IMG/VR virus record: IMGVR_UViG_3300023202_000218
Span: 1-24,411 of that record
Origin: a virus
Length of the DNA stretch: 24,411 nucleotides
Direction: 5' to 3' (one strand)
Part shown: positions 1-8,151 of the stretch, in pieces
Layout of the letters: every line of letters begins with the position of its first letter
How positions within the stretch are numbered: position 1 is the stretch's first letter
Position numbers and translations under genes: made by a program
Notes under the pieces: generated by a model
What the model saw: only the letters and a program-made list of their open reading frames with translations
The model's database searches: none
Told to the model about the DNA's origin: nothing

Positions 1-1
1 T

Positions 2-304
2 ATTAGCAGGTGTATTAATATGATTGATAACAAGAAATATAAATGTTTAATATCGTTTGCTGATGAGACTTATAATCATATTGGAACCATTTATAAAGCC
101 ACTAATTGGATTCATGATGGCTATGTCAGTCCTTCTTATTGGTATGTTGATAATGATGGTCATGTGATGCATAAGAAGACTCTTTACAATCATGCAGTGT
201 CATTGAAAATGACTGAAAGGGAATTCTCAATTTTATATGGTTATAAGAAGGTGATGGGTAAAAGAAAACACAGATATTTGTACTATCTGAAAAATGATGC
301 CTAG
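2..304 (+). CDS. Mom-like DNA-adenine modification acyltransferase, C-terminal part (5' end outside window)
   Basis: The frame is open to the left edge, and the first ATG in the window (position 20) lies inside a conserved stretch, so this looks like the end of a gene that begins upstream. The visible protein reads CLISFADETYNHIGTIYKAT, then a Y-W-Y segment, an H-K-K-T segment and a final K-H-R-Y-L-Y-Y-L. This resembles the C-terminal half of the phage Mom / adenine methylcarbamoylation family, a GNAT-fold group that modifies DNA adenine to block host restriction. That assignment rests on recalled family features, not on a search. The acyl-CoA binding N-terminal part is not visible. The portal gene starts 15 bp downstream, so the two may share a transcript. 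It could instead be a GNAT protein acting on something other than DNA. Confidence 0.6.
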   Translation: MSRCINMIDNKKYKCLISFADETYNHIGTIYKATNWIHDGYVSPSYWYVDNDGHVMHKKTLYNHAVSLKMTEREFSILYGYKKVMGKRKHRYLYYLKNDA

Positions 305-318
305 GGTAAATATATAAT

Positions 319-3300
319 ATGAGTTTTGTCTTATTCGATAAATTAAGATTATTTTTCAAGAGTGGTAATGTATATGGTCATGAAAATTTGTTACAAAATC
401 AGCCTGATTTTAATAGAGTGTTGCGTGATAATGGCGAGGTAAATTTTTCTGACCCCAATTTCTTATTAGAGCAGACTAATGTTCAAATTAATCGCTTAGA
501 GCGTTATAAAGATTATGACCAAATGGATGAAGTTGGCGAAGTATCATTAGCATTGGATATGTATTGCTTGCATGGTAATACCAGAGTGCCACTATTGGAT
601 GGCACATGTCCAACAATTAAAGATCTAACTGCATTTGGTAAAAAGGAATTTTGGGTTTGTTCTTATGATGTTAAAAATGGTCAATATATATCAGCTAAGG
701 CTTATAATCCTCATGTAAGTGGTAGAAATGCCAATATGGTTGAGGTTTTATTTGATGATGGTTTAACAATAAAATGTACTCCAAATCATAAATTTTTAAC
801 AGACTCTGGGTTTATAGAAGCTAGAAATTTATGCAATGGCCAATCAGTCATTTCGTTACATAGAAATGCCTCTGTTGGTAATCATAAAGTTTCATCTGTT
901 GTTTCTTGTGAGGATGCTGAAGAAGTTTATGATTTATATGTAGAAAACCATCACAATTTTGCTGCAGGTGATGAAAAATCATGGGTGATAGTTCACAATA
1001 GTGATGAGGCATCATTAAGAGATCCAGAAAGAAACCATTCTGTTTTTGTTAAAACTGGTAGTGCTAGGTTAAAATTAGAAATTGAAGAGTTTTTATACGA
1101 GACTTGGAATGTTGATTCTCATGTTAGACCAATGACCCGATACTTGACAAAATATGGTGATTTACCTCTTGAGATAGTTCCTACTGTTAATAGAGATGGT
1201 GTTGCTCAAGTCAGACCAATGCAAGTTTATAACTTTACTAGAGTTGAAACTAAATATGGTGATTTGGTTGGTTTCTTCTTTCAAGAAGAAGGTGGAGAGC
1301 CAACATATTTACACCCATGGCAAGTTGCTCATATGAGGCTTACATCTTTTGAGCAAATATTTCATCCATACGGCAGGTCGATGTTAGATGGTGCTAGACG
1401 TGATTTCAGAAGATTAAGGTTAATGGAAGATGCTGCTTTGGTTTATCGTTTGTGTTTACGCGGTGATAGCAAAGTATGGGTTGCTGGTGGATATAAAGAA
1501 ATTAAAGACATTGAAGTTGGGGATGAAGTATACTCGTATGCAACTGATGGAAGTTTGAAGAAAGCCACAGTCACCAATCATGAGTGTAATGGTGAAGATA
1601 GAATTTATAGGGTATTTTCTGAGCATAGAGAAATATATGCCAATTCTACTCATCCCATATTAGTTGAAGAGAGATTTTATAATAATTGTAAATGGAATAG
1701 TTATTTTAGATATGTTGACGTAAAAGATTTGAAAACTGCGGCAAACACTAGGCATAAAGAATACTGCCACAGGTTTTTGTTACCAAGTCTGGATAATGGC
1801 GATGAATTGGTTAAGCTTAAAGTTTCAAATAATGTTGATTTTAGTGGTGTTGCTGATCAAGAATTTGCAAGATTTTTTGGGTTTATGATTGGGTGTGGAT
1901 TCATTTATGCCATTCATGGTCGTGAACACTGTACTGGATTTGTTGCTGGAGGTAATAATCATATAAATATTGAATATAAAAATATATTTAATAAGTATGT
2001 AAACGATTTGATAATAGACGCAAATCGTTCTAAATTTGGATCTTATCATACAACATCAATAGATTTTTGTAATTTTATGGTTAGAAATGGTTTTATTGTT
2101 AATAATGATATTAGGTCAGTACCTTCTTGGGTGTTTAAATCTCCACGATTTGTTCAAGAGTCGTTTATTGATGGCTATGTGGATGCCCACAATTATAGGC
2201 CTATTGATGGTAATTTAAATGAAGTTATTGAACTGGAAAGTTGTAGTAGATCGTTGATATATGACATCAAAGAGCTTCTACATAGGATTGGTTGGGATGT
2301 TGGGTTGGTTAAAGAAATAGATGATGGTGTTTTATATTCTTTATGTTTTAGAAAAGTTGAATCTTGTGACTCAGAGGTCATATTAGGAGTTGAAGAATTA
2401 GATAATGATTTGGTTTATGATATTAGCGTTGATAGTGATGAGCATAATTTTGTTGTTGATGGTGTTCCTGTTCATAATACTCGTGCTCCAGAGAAGAGAG
2501 TATTCAAGGTTCCTACTGGCAATTTACCACCGAAGGAACGTGAGCAGTACATTCAAATAATTGCTAGGAGATTTAAAAAGCACAAATTTATAGATCCAAC
2601 ATCTGGAGAGTTAAATGAAAGGTATGCCCCACACATTCAAGATGATGATTATTGGATACCTGTAACAAGTGATGGAAATGGCGTTGAAATTGAGACTTTA
2701 CAAGGTGCTGAAAATTTGGATGCCATTGCTGACATAGAATATTTTAAAAAGAAGATGGTATCAGCATTAAAAATACCATTCCATAGGGTTGGACTAGGAG
2801 AATCAACTGGCGATCCCGGTAAATCGATAGCATCTCAGTCTCCTGAATTTGCTAAGGCTGTTCAGTGGATTCAGGATCAGATGATCGTTGGGATAAAAAA
2901 GATAGTTTTAGTTCATTTGGCATTGAAAAATTATTCAATAGATCAAATGAAAAATTTTGAAATATCAATGACATCGGCAAGTGCAATAGATGAATTATAT
3001 CGCATTGAGACTTGGGCTAGCAGAGTTGATATAATGGGCGGGTTGAAGGATACTGGCATGTTTCCTGATGAGTGGATAGTCAGAAGATTTACTGATATGA
3101 CCGAAGATGAGCTTGAATTAATGAATATCACTAAAAAGATTCAGCAATCTGGTGATGGTGAAGAAGAAGATGAAAAAGACTTTTTTGAATATAATGAATT
3201 TAATAAATATAAAAAAATGTTGCTTGAGCATCGTTCAAATAGTGTTAGTGACTTGCACAATAAGATCGAAGAGGACATCAATAGGCATGGACATCATGAT

Positions 3301-3447
3301 AGCTTCCAAAAGATGATTAACGATAATGAATTTGATGGTTTTGGTGACGATCATTCATATTTGGAAGAAGAAGATGTCAAAGAGGCAAAAAATATAATAG
3401 AGGAAATACTGAAAGGCGAATTTGATGAGTCTGATTTACTTGTATAA
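319..3447 (+). CDS. 20: Portal vertex protein (T4 gp20-like) interrupted by two inteins
   Basis: The product is the dodecameric portal at the unique capsid vertex, through which DNA is packaged and to which the neck attaches. The reading frame is 1042 aa, but two in-frame inteins (residues 83-227 and 379-720) account for 487 of them. Spliced exteins would give 555 aa, close to T4 gp20 (524 aa). The extein after the second intein reads TRAPEKRVF, the hallmark of gp20-like portals, followed by a D-D-Y-W-I-P stretch and a G-A-E-N-L-D stretch matching gp20 order. The C-terminus is acidic. The ATG at 319 has a weak AGGG about 12 bp upstream. Function requires both splicing events. A 12-bp inverted repeat begins at the stop codon. 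Confidence 0.95.
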   Translation: MSFVLFDKLRLFFKSGNVYGHENLLQNQPDFNRVLRDNGEVNFSDPNFLLEQTNVQINRLERYKDYDQMDEVGEVSLALDMYCLHGNTRVPLLDGTCPTIKDLTAFGKKEFWVCSYDVKNGQYISAKAYNPHVSGRNANMVEVLFDDGLTIKCTPNHKFLTDSGFIEARNLCNGQSVISLHRNASVGNHKVSSVVSCEDAEEVYDLYVENHHNFAAGDEKSWVIVHNSDEASLRDPERNHSVFVKTGSARLKLEIEEFLYETWNVDSHVRPMTRYLTKYGDLPLEIVPTVNRDGVAQVRPMQVYNFTRVETKYGDLVGFFFQEEGGEPTYLHPWQVAHMRLTSFEQIFHPYGRSMLDGARRDFRRLRLMEDAALVYRLCLRGDSKVWVAGGYKEIKDIEVGDEVYSYATDGSLKKATVTNHECNGEDRIYRVFSEHREIYANSTHPILVEERFYNNCKWNSYFRYVDVKDLKTAANTRHKEYCHRFLLPSLDNGDELVKLKVSNNVDFSGVADQEFARFFGFMIGCGFIYAIHGREHCTGFVAGGNNHINIEYKNIFNKYVNDLIIDANRSKFGSYHTTSIDFCNFMVRNGFIVNNDIRSVPSWVFKSPRFVQESFIDGYVDAHNYRPIDGNLNEVIELESCSRSLIYDIKELLHRIGWDVGLVKEIDDGVLYSLCFRKVESCDSEVILGVEELDNDLVYDISVDSDEHNFVVDGVPVHNTRAPEKRVFKVPTGNLPPKEREQYIQIIARRFKKHKFIDPTSGELNERYAPHIQDDDYWIPVTSDGNGVEIETLQGAENLDAIADIEYFKKKMVSALKIPFHRVGLGESTGDPGKSIASQSPEFAKAVQWIQDQMIVGIKKIVLVHLALKNYSIDQMKNFEISMTSASAIDELYRIETWASRVDIMGGLKDTGMFPDEWIVRRFTDMTEDELELMNITKKIQQSGDGEEEDEKDFFEYNEFNKYKKMLLEHRSNSVSDLHNKIEEDINRHGHHDSFQKMINDNEFDGFGDDHSYLEEEDVKEAKNIIEEILKGEFDESDLLV
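565..999 (+). mobile_element. Mini-intein 1 in portal gene (145 aa, no endonuclease domain)
   Basis: The element runs from Cys83 (start of CLHGNTRVPLLDG, a block A pattern) to His226-Asn227, followed by Ser228 as the +1 nucleophile. Block B is visible as C-T-P-N-H with Thr154 and His157. Block F lies around E-E-V-Y-D-L-Y-V, and block G ends W-V-I-V-H-N. At 145 aa it has room only for the Hint splicing domain. It is inserted between extein residues ALDMY and SDEAS, a helical part of the portal conserved in this family. All residues needed for class 1 splicing are present, so it is probably active. Confidence 0.9.
1453..2478 (+). mobile_element. Large intein 2 in portal gene with degenerate LAGLIDADG domain (342 aa)
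   Basis: The element runs from Cys379 (CLRGDSKVWVAGG, block A) to His719-Asn720, followed by Thr721 as the +1 residue. Block F/G is seen as D-S-D-E-H-N-F-V-V-D-G-V-P-V-H-N. The middle carries a two-motif LAGLIDADG-type homing endonuclease, with FFGFMIGCG at residues 519-527 and IDGYVDAHN at 617-625. In both motifs the position of the catalytic aspartate is replaced (Cys526, His624), so splicing is probably intact while DNA cutting is probably lost. The block B region has N-S-T-H-P, where the usual Thr three residues before His is Asn. Insertion is directly in front of TRAPE, the most conserved point of the portal. Confidence 0.9.
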
Positions 3448-3477
3448 TATAATCAATGCTTAATGTTGATTATATTA
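3445..3477 (+). other. Intergenic perfect inverted repeat (12-bp stem, 9-nt loop)
   Basis: The arms taatataatcaa (3445-3456) and ttgattatatta (3466-3477) are perfectly complementary. The left arm overlaps the portal stop codon, and the next start (3515) follows 38 nt later. There is no U-run after it, so a rho-independent terminator is unlikely. An mRNA processing or stability hairpin is more plausible. Confidence 0.55.
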
Positions 3478-3514
3478 AATGCAAAAATACTCTAAGAATG
3501 CAGGGGAATGCCTA

Positions 3515-5995
3515 ATGTCTAAGTCTCAGCTAACTACTGCTCCCAAGAAGCACATTGATGCTAGAAAATTTTTGGGAAACATTAACAAAAAGGGATTTGC
3601 TGGCCAAATTCGTATGGCTGAAAGCAAACTACAAAAGCTAGCTGATGACACTGGTTCTAAGCTTCGCTTAGTGTCTTATTTTGGTGATAGTATTTATTTT
3701 GAAGATACTAGTAATAATGAGTATTATCAAGCTGACTTAGACAATAAGAGTCGTTCTATAAATAATATTAAATCCATTGTTGTCGAGGACAAAGATAAGG
3801 CCAAAGTATTTGATGAAGCATGTGATAATTTAATAAATTATATTGAAGAATCAATTGATGATGGTGATTATTCTAAGGCAGAACAAGTATTTGGGCGAAT
3901 TGCCACTGGATATTGCACTCCTCGTGTAATTCCGGAGTGTGGTCGTGTTCGTACTCGTGATGGTAGCATTCACAATATTAAAGTAGCTGATTCATTAATA
4001 CCTGAGGAATATCGTCCAGAAGTTGTAAAGACACTAAAACAAGCAATTAAGAGTTCTAATGTTGTAATCAAAGAAGGCTCACTTTCAGTTGGTGATGAAA
4101 AAGTCAACATACCAATCAATGAGACAACAAGACGCATTTCAGTTGCCAGGAGCATGAAATCAGTAGCTGAGAATGCTCATAATAGTGATAATTTTAATAG
4201 GTTGATTAAGACTGTCGCTGGTCATGTGTCTAACAATGGTATGAAAGATGCCGTTGGCATCTTGAAGACTTTCTTATCTGAGGAACAAGAATTTACACTC
4301 CTTGATAAACAAGGTGTTTATACATTAATTGAAAATACCTTATATCGTCAGGGTGTATTCAATTATCATACAATGCGCAATACTGCTTTGCTATTTTGGG
4401 AAACAAACTGTTATTTAAATAAAAATGATATTATCAAGGAATGGTCAACTGCTGCTAGTAAATGTGGCAATAAGCAATTGGCTGAGAATATCGGTATTTT
4501 AAAGAATGCTGCTGGCAAATCACCTGTAGTATTCTCTGATGCTGTTGACAAGTTTAATCAGAGCATCTTTAATGAAGATCGCTCGACACGAACAGTTAAA
4601 GCTCGCGCGTATTTAAATATGCTTAAAATGTTGAATAATGTTGTTACTGGATCTGACGCTGATGAGGCTGTTAAGGGTGCTGTTGATGATTTAATCTTGC
4701 GTCTTGAAAGTGACATTGAAGATGTTGATGACGCCACCTTATTTGAAGTAGAAGATTTGTTAGCTACTGTAAGTACTGATTTGATAAATGATACATCAAC
4801 ATTATCTGATTTTAATGCAACTCCAGAGCCTTTTAATGTTGATACTTTTGGGTCTGATGAAGATGTGGGTGATTTCGAAGGAGATATGGGTGACGCTGGT
4901 GATATGGGTGACATTGGTGGTGGTGTTGATGCAGAAGCAGACGAAGCTATAGATGACGCGGAAGCTGCTGCTGGTGATGATGAAGAAGAGGAAGAAGAAT
5001 TAGATGATGATGATCTTCAACTTGATCATCTGGTCAATAAGTCTAAGCCTATCAATGAGATGGAAAAAAGTGATATCAAAGCTGTATTGGAAGCTTTGAA
5101 AAAGATCAAACCAGAAGTTGTTGAGGTTGACGGTGAGTTTAAAAAGATGCTTAAGAGTGGTTTAACTGAAAGCCATATATCATTTGTTCGTAAGGTTATG
5201 GATCATTCTAAGAGCATAGATAATGATTTATATGAGGGATTAACTTCTTCTTATTATGATTTAGTTATTGCTGAAAATGATAGTGAAGTTGAATCTGATA
5301 TCTATGATTTTGGTGGAAATGGTGATATAGATATCAATGAAGATTATACTGGCATTAATGAAAATGATGCTTTAGATAAAGGTGGTAAGGATGAGGCTGG
5401 TTTAGATGGTTCTGCTGATAATGGCATTGATGCTGCCAGTTTATCTGATAAAGATGAAGTTGTTGATGAGGGATTCAAAAAGAATCTTGAAGGTGATGAA
5501 GAAGGTGATTTAGATGGTGATCATGATGACAATCATGTTGACGAGTCGATCGCTGTTGTTTCTGCTGATAATGATGAGAAACTTTTAGACATGATTGACA
5601 AAGTTCTTGGAAATACTGATGCTGACAATGTAGATGATGCTGATGATGCAGAGACAGATGGTGACGATGATACTGATGGTGACACTGGTGGTGGTGACAC
5701 AGATGATGACAACATGATTGTTGATGGTAGTGATGAGTATAGTGGCGAGGCAGATCCTGATCAGGATGGTATTCCCATTTGGAAAGATGAAGATGATCAG
5801 AACATGAAGGAAGACAATAATATAACTGATCCATCACATTCTGAGTTTGATAGCGAGGGGACTGCTGATAAGCATGGTGATGGCACTAAGATAAATGACA
5901 AGCCCAAATTCTCTGATAAAGATTATGATGGCACATCGGGAGCAAAAACTGGCAAGGATAATCCTGGGTCTGGCCATCCAACATCTGGGAAGTGA
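3515..5995 (+). CDS. Large acidic structural/prohead-core candidate protein, 826 aa
   Basis: It lies between portal and prohead protease, where T4 carries the small acidic core proteins gp67/gp68, so a prohead-core or inner-virion role is inferred from position. I do not recognise the family. Residues 1 to about 410 look globular and mixed in charge. An Asp/Glu- and Gly-rich stretch follows (about 440-505), then a helical stretch (about 505-580). The tail (about 590-826) is extremely Asp/Gly-rich and probably disordered, ending in a Ser/Gly/Lys-rich segment. Residues 747-758 (DPDQDGIPIWKD) resemble a D-x-D-x-D-G calcium-binding loop. An ATG 36 bp upstream (3479) is in frame but has no ribosome site, whereas AGGGGAA at 3502-3508 lies 6-8 bp before 3515. 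Confidence 0.75.
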   Translation: MSKSQLTTAPKKHIDARKFLGNINKKGFAGQIRMAESKLQKLADDTGSKLRLVSYFGDSIYFEDTSNNEYYQADLDNKSRSINNIKSIVVEDKDKAKVFDEACDNLINYIEESIDDGDYSKAEQVFGRIATGYCTPRVIPECGRVRTRDGSIHNIKVADSLIPEEYRPEVVKTLKQAIKSSNVVIKEGSLSVGDEKVNIPINETTRRISVARSMKSVAENAHNSDNFNRLIKTVAGHVSNNGMKDAVGILKTFLSEEQEFTLLDKQGVYTLIENTLYRQGVFNYHTMRNTALLFWETNCYLNKNDIIKEWSTAASKCGNKQLAENIGILKNAAGKSPVVFSDAVDKFNQSIFNEDRSTRTVKARAYLNMLKMLNNVVTGSDADEAVKGAVDDLILRLESDIEDVDDATLFEVEDLLATVSTDLINDTSTLSDFNATPEPFNVDTFGSDEDVGDFEGDMGDAGDMGDIGGGVDAEADEAIDDAEAAAGDDEEEEEELDDDDLQLDHLVNKSKPINEMEKSDIKAVLEALKKIKPEVVEVDGEFKKMLKSGLTESHISFVRKVMDHSKSIDNDLYEGLTSSYYDLVIAENDSEVESDIYDFGGNGDIDINEDYTGINENDALDKGGKDEAGLDGSADNGIDAASLSDKDEVVDEGFKKNLEGDEEGDLDGDHDDNHVDESIAVVSADNDEKLLDMIDKVLGNTDADNVDDADDAETDGDDDTDGDTGGGDTDDDNMIVDGSDEYSGEADPDQDGIPIWKDEDDQNMKEDNNITDPSHSEFDSEGTADKHGDGTKINDKPKFSDKDYDGTSGAKTGKDNPGSGHPTSGK

Positions 5996-6042
5996 GATAG
6001 TATATCATGACCGATCGTAATTTAATGTGTGAAGGAAATTTA

Positions 6043-6684
6043 ATGCATTCTGCCACAACAACTAGTGGTAGGGTTATTCGTGATTATTCAACTTTTAAAT
6101 TAACTAAGGCTCCTGAAGTTGTTACTGAGCGTGTTAATGGAAATACTAAGAAATTTACTCGTCTTACTGGTTTGATTCAAAAAGCTGATACGCCAAACGA
6201 AAATGGTCGTGTATACCCCACAGAGGTAATGAGGGAGGCTATAGAAGCTCTTAGAGAGCCAATTGAACAGAGAATGGTTTTGGGTGAGCTAGATCACCCA
6301 GATGATGCTAAGATACATACCGAAAATGCTTGTTTATTGTTAACCAAAATATGGATGGAAGGAAAGGATGTATATGGTCAATTTGAAATATTAGAGGGCA
6401 TGCCTAAAGGGCAGATGTTAAAGTCATTGATGGATCAAGGTGTAACTATCTGCATAAGTAGTCGTGGTGTTGGAGATATGGAAATTGATTTGATGGAAGA
6501 TGGCTCTGAAGTCAATAAAGTTCTTCCTGGATTTAGGTTTGTGTGTTTTGATGCAGTAAATGAGCCTTCTGTTAAGGGAACTAAATTAAATGTTATGGAA
6601 AGTAAACAGCGTCGTGAAATTAATAAAAGACGCAAGATTACTGAAAATAGGTTGATTGATGCTATGAAAAGTTATTTGAATTAA
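6043..6684 (+). CDS. 21: Prohead core protease (T4 gp21-like, peptidase S77 type)
   Basis: This serine protease is assembled inside the prohead, where it cleaves scaffold and capsid proteins before packaging. The segment TPNENGRVYP, the motif GELDHP (catalytic His at residue 85) and ISSRGVGDM (catalytic Ser at 139 or 140) match the gp21 family in order and spacing. The length of 213 aa is normal. The ATG at 6043 is preceded by GAAGGA (6031-6036) at good spacing. An in-frame ATG at 6007, 11 bp after the upstream stop, would add 12 residues but has only a weak ribosome site, so the start is uncertain. The neighbours are acidic proteins on both sides and the scaffold and capsid genes downstream, which are its expected substrates. 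Confidence 0.92.
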   Translation: MHSATTTSGRVIRDYSTFKLTKAPEVVTERVNGNTKKFTRLTGLIQKADTPNENGRVYPTEVMREAIEALREPIEQRMVLGELDHPDDAKIHTENACLLLTKIWMEGKDVYGQFEILEGMPKGQMLKSLMDQGVTICISSRGVGDMEIDLMEDGSEVNKVLPGFRFVCFDAVNEPSVKGTKLNVMESKQRREINKRRKITENRLIDAMKSYLN

Positions 6685-6745
6685 TTTGCCTGTTTCTTGT
6701 ATATTAACTTACACAATTGAGAATCATTCTGGCATATGTAGGTAA

Positions 6746-6781
6746 TTTATATCTTTTATGGTCATAAATAAAAGATATAAA
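6746..6781 (+). other. AT-rich perfect inverted repeat (13-bp stem, 10-nt loop)
   Basis: The arms tttatatctttta (6746-6758) and taaaagatataaa (6769-6781) are perfectly complementary, in the 146-bp gap after the protease gene. The loop and right arm include CATAAATA (6763-6770), one mismatch from the T4 late-promoter sequence TATAAATA. The site could therefore be a late promoter, an RNA hairpin, or both. The next start is 50 bp downstream. Confidence 0.45.
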
Positions 6782-6830
6782 AACTGTTTGGTTCATGCAA
6801 AAATAACTAAAGACAACATTGGAGAACAAT

Positions 6831-8078
6831 ATGTCAGAACGTCTTGCTATTCTTAAAGCTCTTAATGAAGAGTTAGGCATGGAAAAAGCTCCTGGTGACG
6901 GGGTACAAGATCGTAATATTGATAACGATCTAAAATTTTCAAATAATGAAAAGGAAAAAGGATTTAAACTGTCTGGCGATGGTAAGACAGTTGGCGGAAG
7001 TTCTGGTGGTGTTACTGAGAGTGCTATATCTAAGGCAGACGGCACTGGTGTTGCTAAACGCAGCCCGCATCAAGTTAGTGGCACAGATGCCACAGGCGCA
7101 CCGACTAATAATGGCGCAGAAGATGGCCATGGTTGTGCTGTTGATCGTGCTGATGGATCTGCGGTTGCAAGTTCTAAAGCTAAGAAATCGGATGGTAAGT
7201 CATCTAGCGGTGGCATAAGCGCCAAAGCTGTGTCTAAGGCACGAGGAAGTGGTGTCGCTTCAAGAGATGGTGGTACTGATGGGATGGAAAAACATGTGAG
7301 AGAAAATCGTAAAATCATAGAATTACCACATGATACAATGGTTGAGGCCGATGACGGAACTATTAAAACATTATCTAAGGGAACTAAAATTATTATAGGT
7401 GAAGATGGAATGGGAATGGGATTGGGATATGATGATACAAATAATATGGATTATGATGACACAAATAGTATGGATTATCAAAGTGATGCAGATTATGAAA
7501 ATGGTATGAGTGATTGTATTGATGATGATTCGATAGCAAAAATTGTAACTGCTGTTGTTCAGGCTTTAAATGGTTCTGGAAGTTATGATTATGCAATGGA
7601 AGGCAAAGAAATACTGCCTGAATGTTTGGTAGAAGATGTTAAGAAGATTCTTGGTGAGGGTAAGCCATGGGAAGATGATGAAGATCCACATGCTGCTGCC
7701 TTAGGTAGGAAAGATGATGATGAGCAGGATACTGCTGGGCCTGAGGATGATGAAGATCCACATGCTGCTGCCTTAGCTCGTAAAGAGAGTAGGGATAATA
7801 GATTTGGAAGAACCATAAAAGAGCGTGGTTCATATTGTGAAGATGAAGAAGAAGCTGATGGTATTGATGCTATAGGGGATGATAGCACTGATGAATCTAG
7901 TCCTAATTATATAGCAGCTTTAATTGATGATGTTCAAGATGATTTTGATAATTTAAAAGGTGCTTTAGGATTTGATGACGATGATGAAGAATACGACGAT
8001 GACGATGAAGAAGATGTTGATTTAGAAGGAGATGGGGAAGAAGACGAAGAAAAAGCTGATGTAGATAATTTGTTCTAA
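6831..8078 (+). CDS. Acidic, low-complexity head-module protein with internal repeats, 415 aa
   Basis: I do not recognise the family. It sits between the protease and the scaffold, so an internal prohead or virion component is inferred. Residues 1-20 form a short helix (MSERLAILKALNEELGM). A Gly/Ser/Ala/Lys region then carries three related units (AISKADGTGVAKR, AVDRADGSAVASS, AVSKARGSGVASR). A small ordered segment near 157-190 (E-L-P-H-D-T-M-V-E-A-D-D-G-T) precedes an Asp/Tyr/Met-rich stretch, and the C-terminus is almost entirely Asp/Glu. A 31-bp identical direct repeat (7674-7704 and 7746-7776) encodes DDEDPHAAAL twice. The start at 6831 has GGAGA at 6821-6825. A TTG at 6819 is also in frame but less likely. 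Confidence 0.75.
   Translation: MSERLAILKALNEELGMEKAPGDGVQDRNIDNDLKFSNNEKEKGFKLSGDGKTVGGSSGGVTESAISKADGTGVAKRSPHQVSGTDATGAPTNNGAEDGHGCAVDRADGSAVASSKAKKSDGKSSSGGISAKAVSKARGSGVASRDGGTDGMEKHVRENRKIIELPHDTMVEADDGTIKTLSKGTKIIIGEDGMGMGLGYDDTNNMDYDDTNSMDYQSDADYENGMSDCIDDDSIAKIVTAVVQALNGSGSYDYAMEGKEILPECLVEDVKKILGEGKPWEDDEDPHAAALGRKDDDEQDTAGPEDDEDPHAAALARKESRDNRFGRTIKERGSYCEDEEEADGIDAIGDDSTDESSPNYIAALIDDVQDDFDNLKGALGFDDDDEEYDDDDEEDVDLEGDGEEDEEKADVDNLF
7674..7776 (+). repeat. 31-bp identical in-frame direct repeat, 72-bp period
   Basis: Positions 7674-7704 and 7746-7776 are identical over 31 bases, encoding DDEDPHAAAL in both. The offset of 72 bp is 24 codons, so the frame is kept. Flanking codons also match in sense (G/A-R-K). 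This looks like a recent tandem duplication in the acidic tail. Confidence 0.85.
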
Positions 8079-8104
8079 AATAGGCCTACAATTTTATAAT
8101 TCAG

Positions 8105-8133
8105 TTGAACCACACATTAGTTGTGTGGTTCAA
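8105..8133 (+). other. Perfect inverted repeat (12-bp stem, 5-nt loop) ahead of small head gene
   Basis: The arms ttgaaccacaca (8105-8116) and tgtgtggttcaa (8122-8133) pair perfectly with loop ttagt. No U-run follows. The hairpin ends 7 bases before the GGGAG ribosome site (8141-8145) of the next gene, so it may stabilise or delimit that mRNA. A weak terminator is possible. Confidence 0.6.
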
Positions 8134-8151
8134 TGTTATCGGGAGAGCTTA

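Noticed and set aside
4558-5837. Long open frames on the minus strand opposite the acidic protein
   Set aside because: They are Ser- or His/Gln-rich mirror images of GAT/GAA-rich coding sequence and have no independent support.
6946-7218. 90-codon + frame inside the second acidic protein gene
   Set aside because: It is an alternative frame of a gene whose own frame has the ribosome site and repeat structure.
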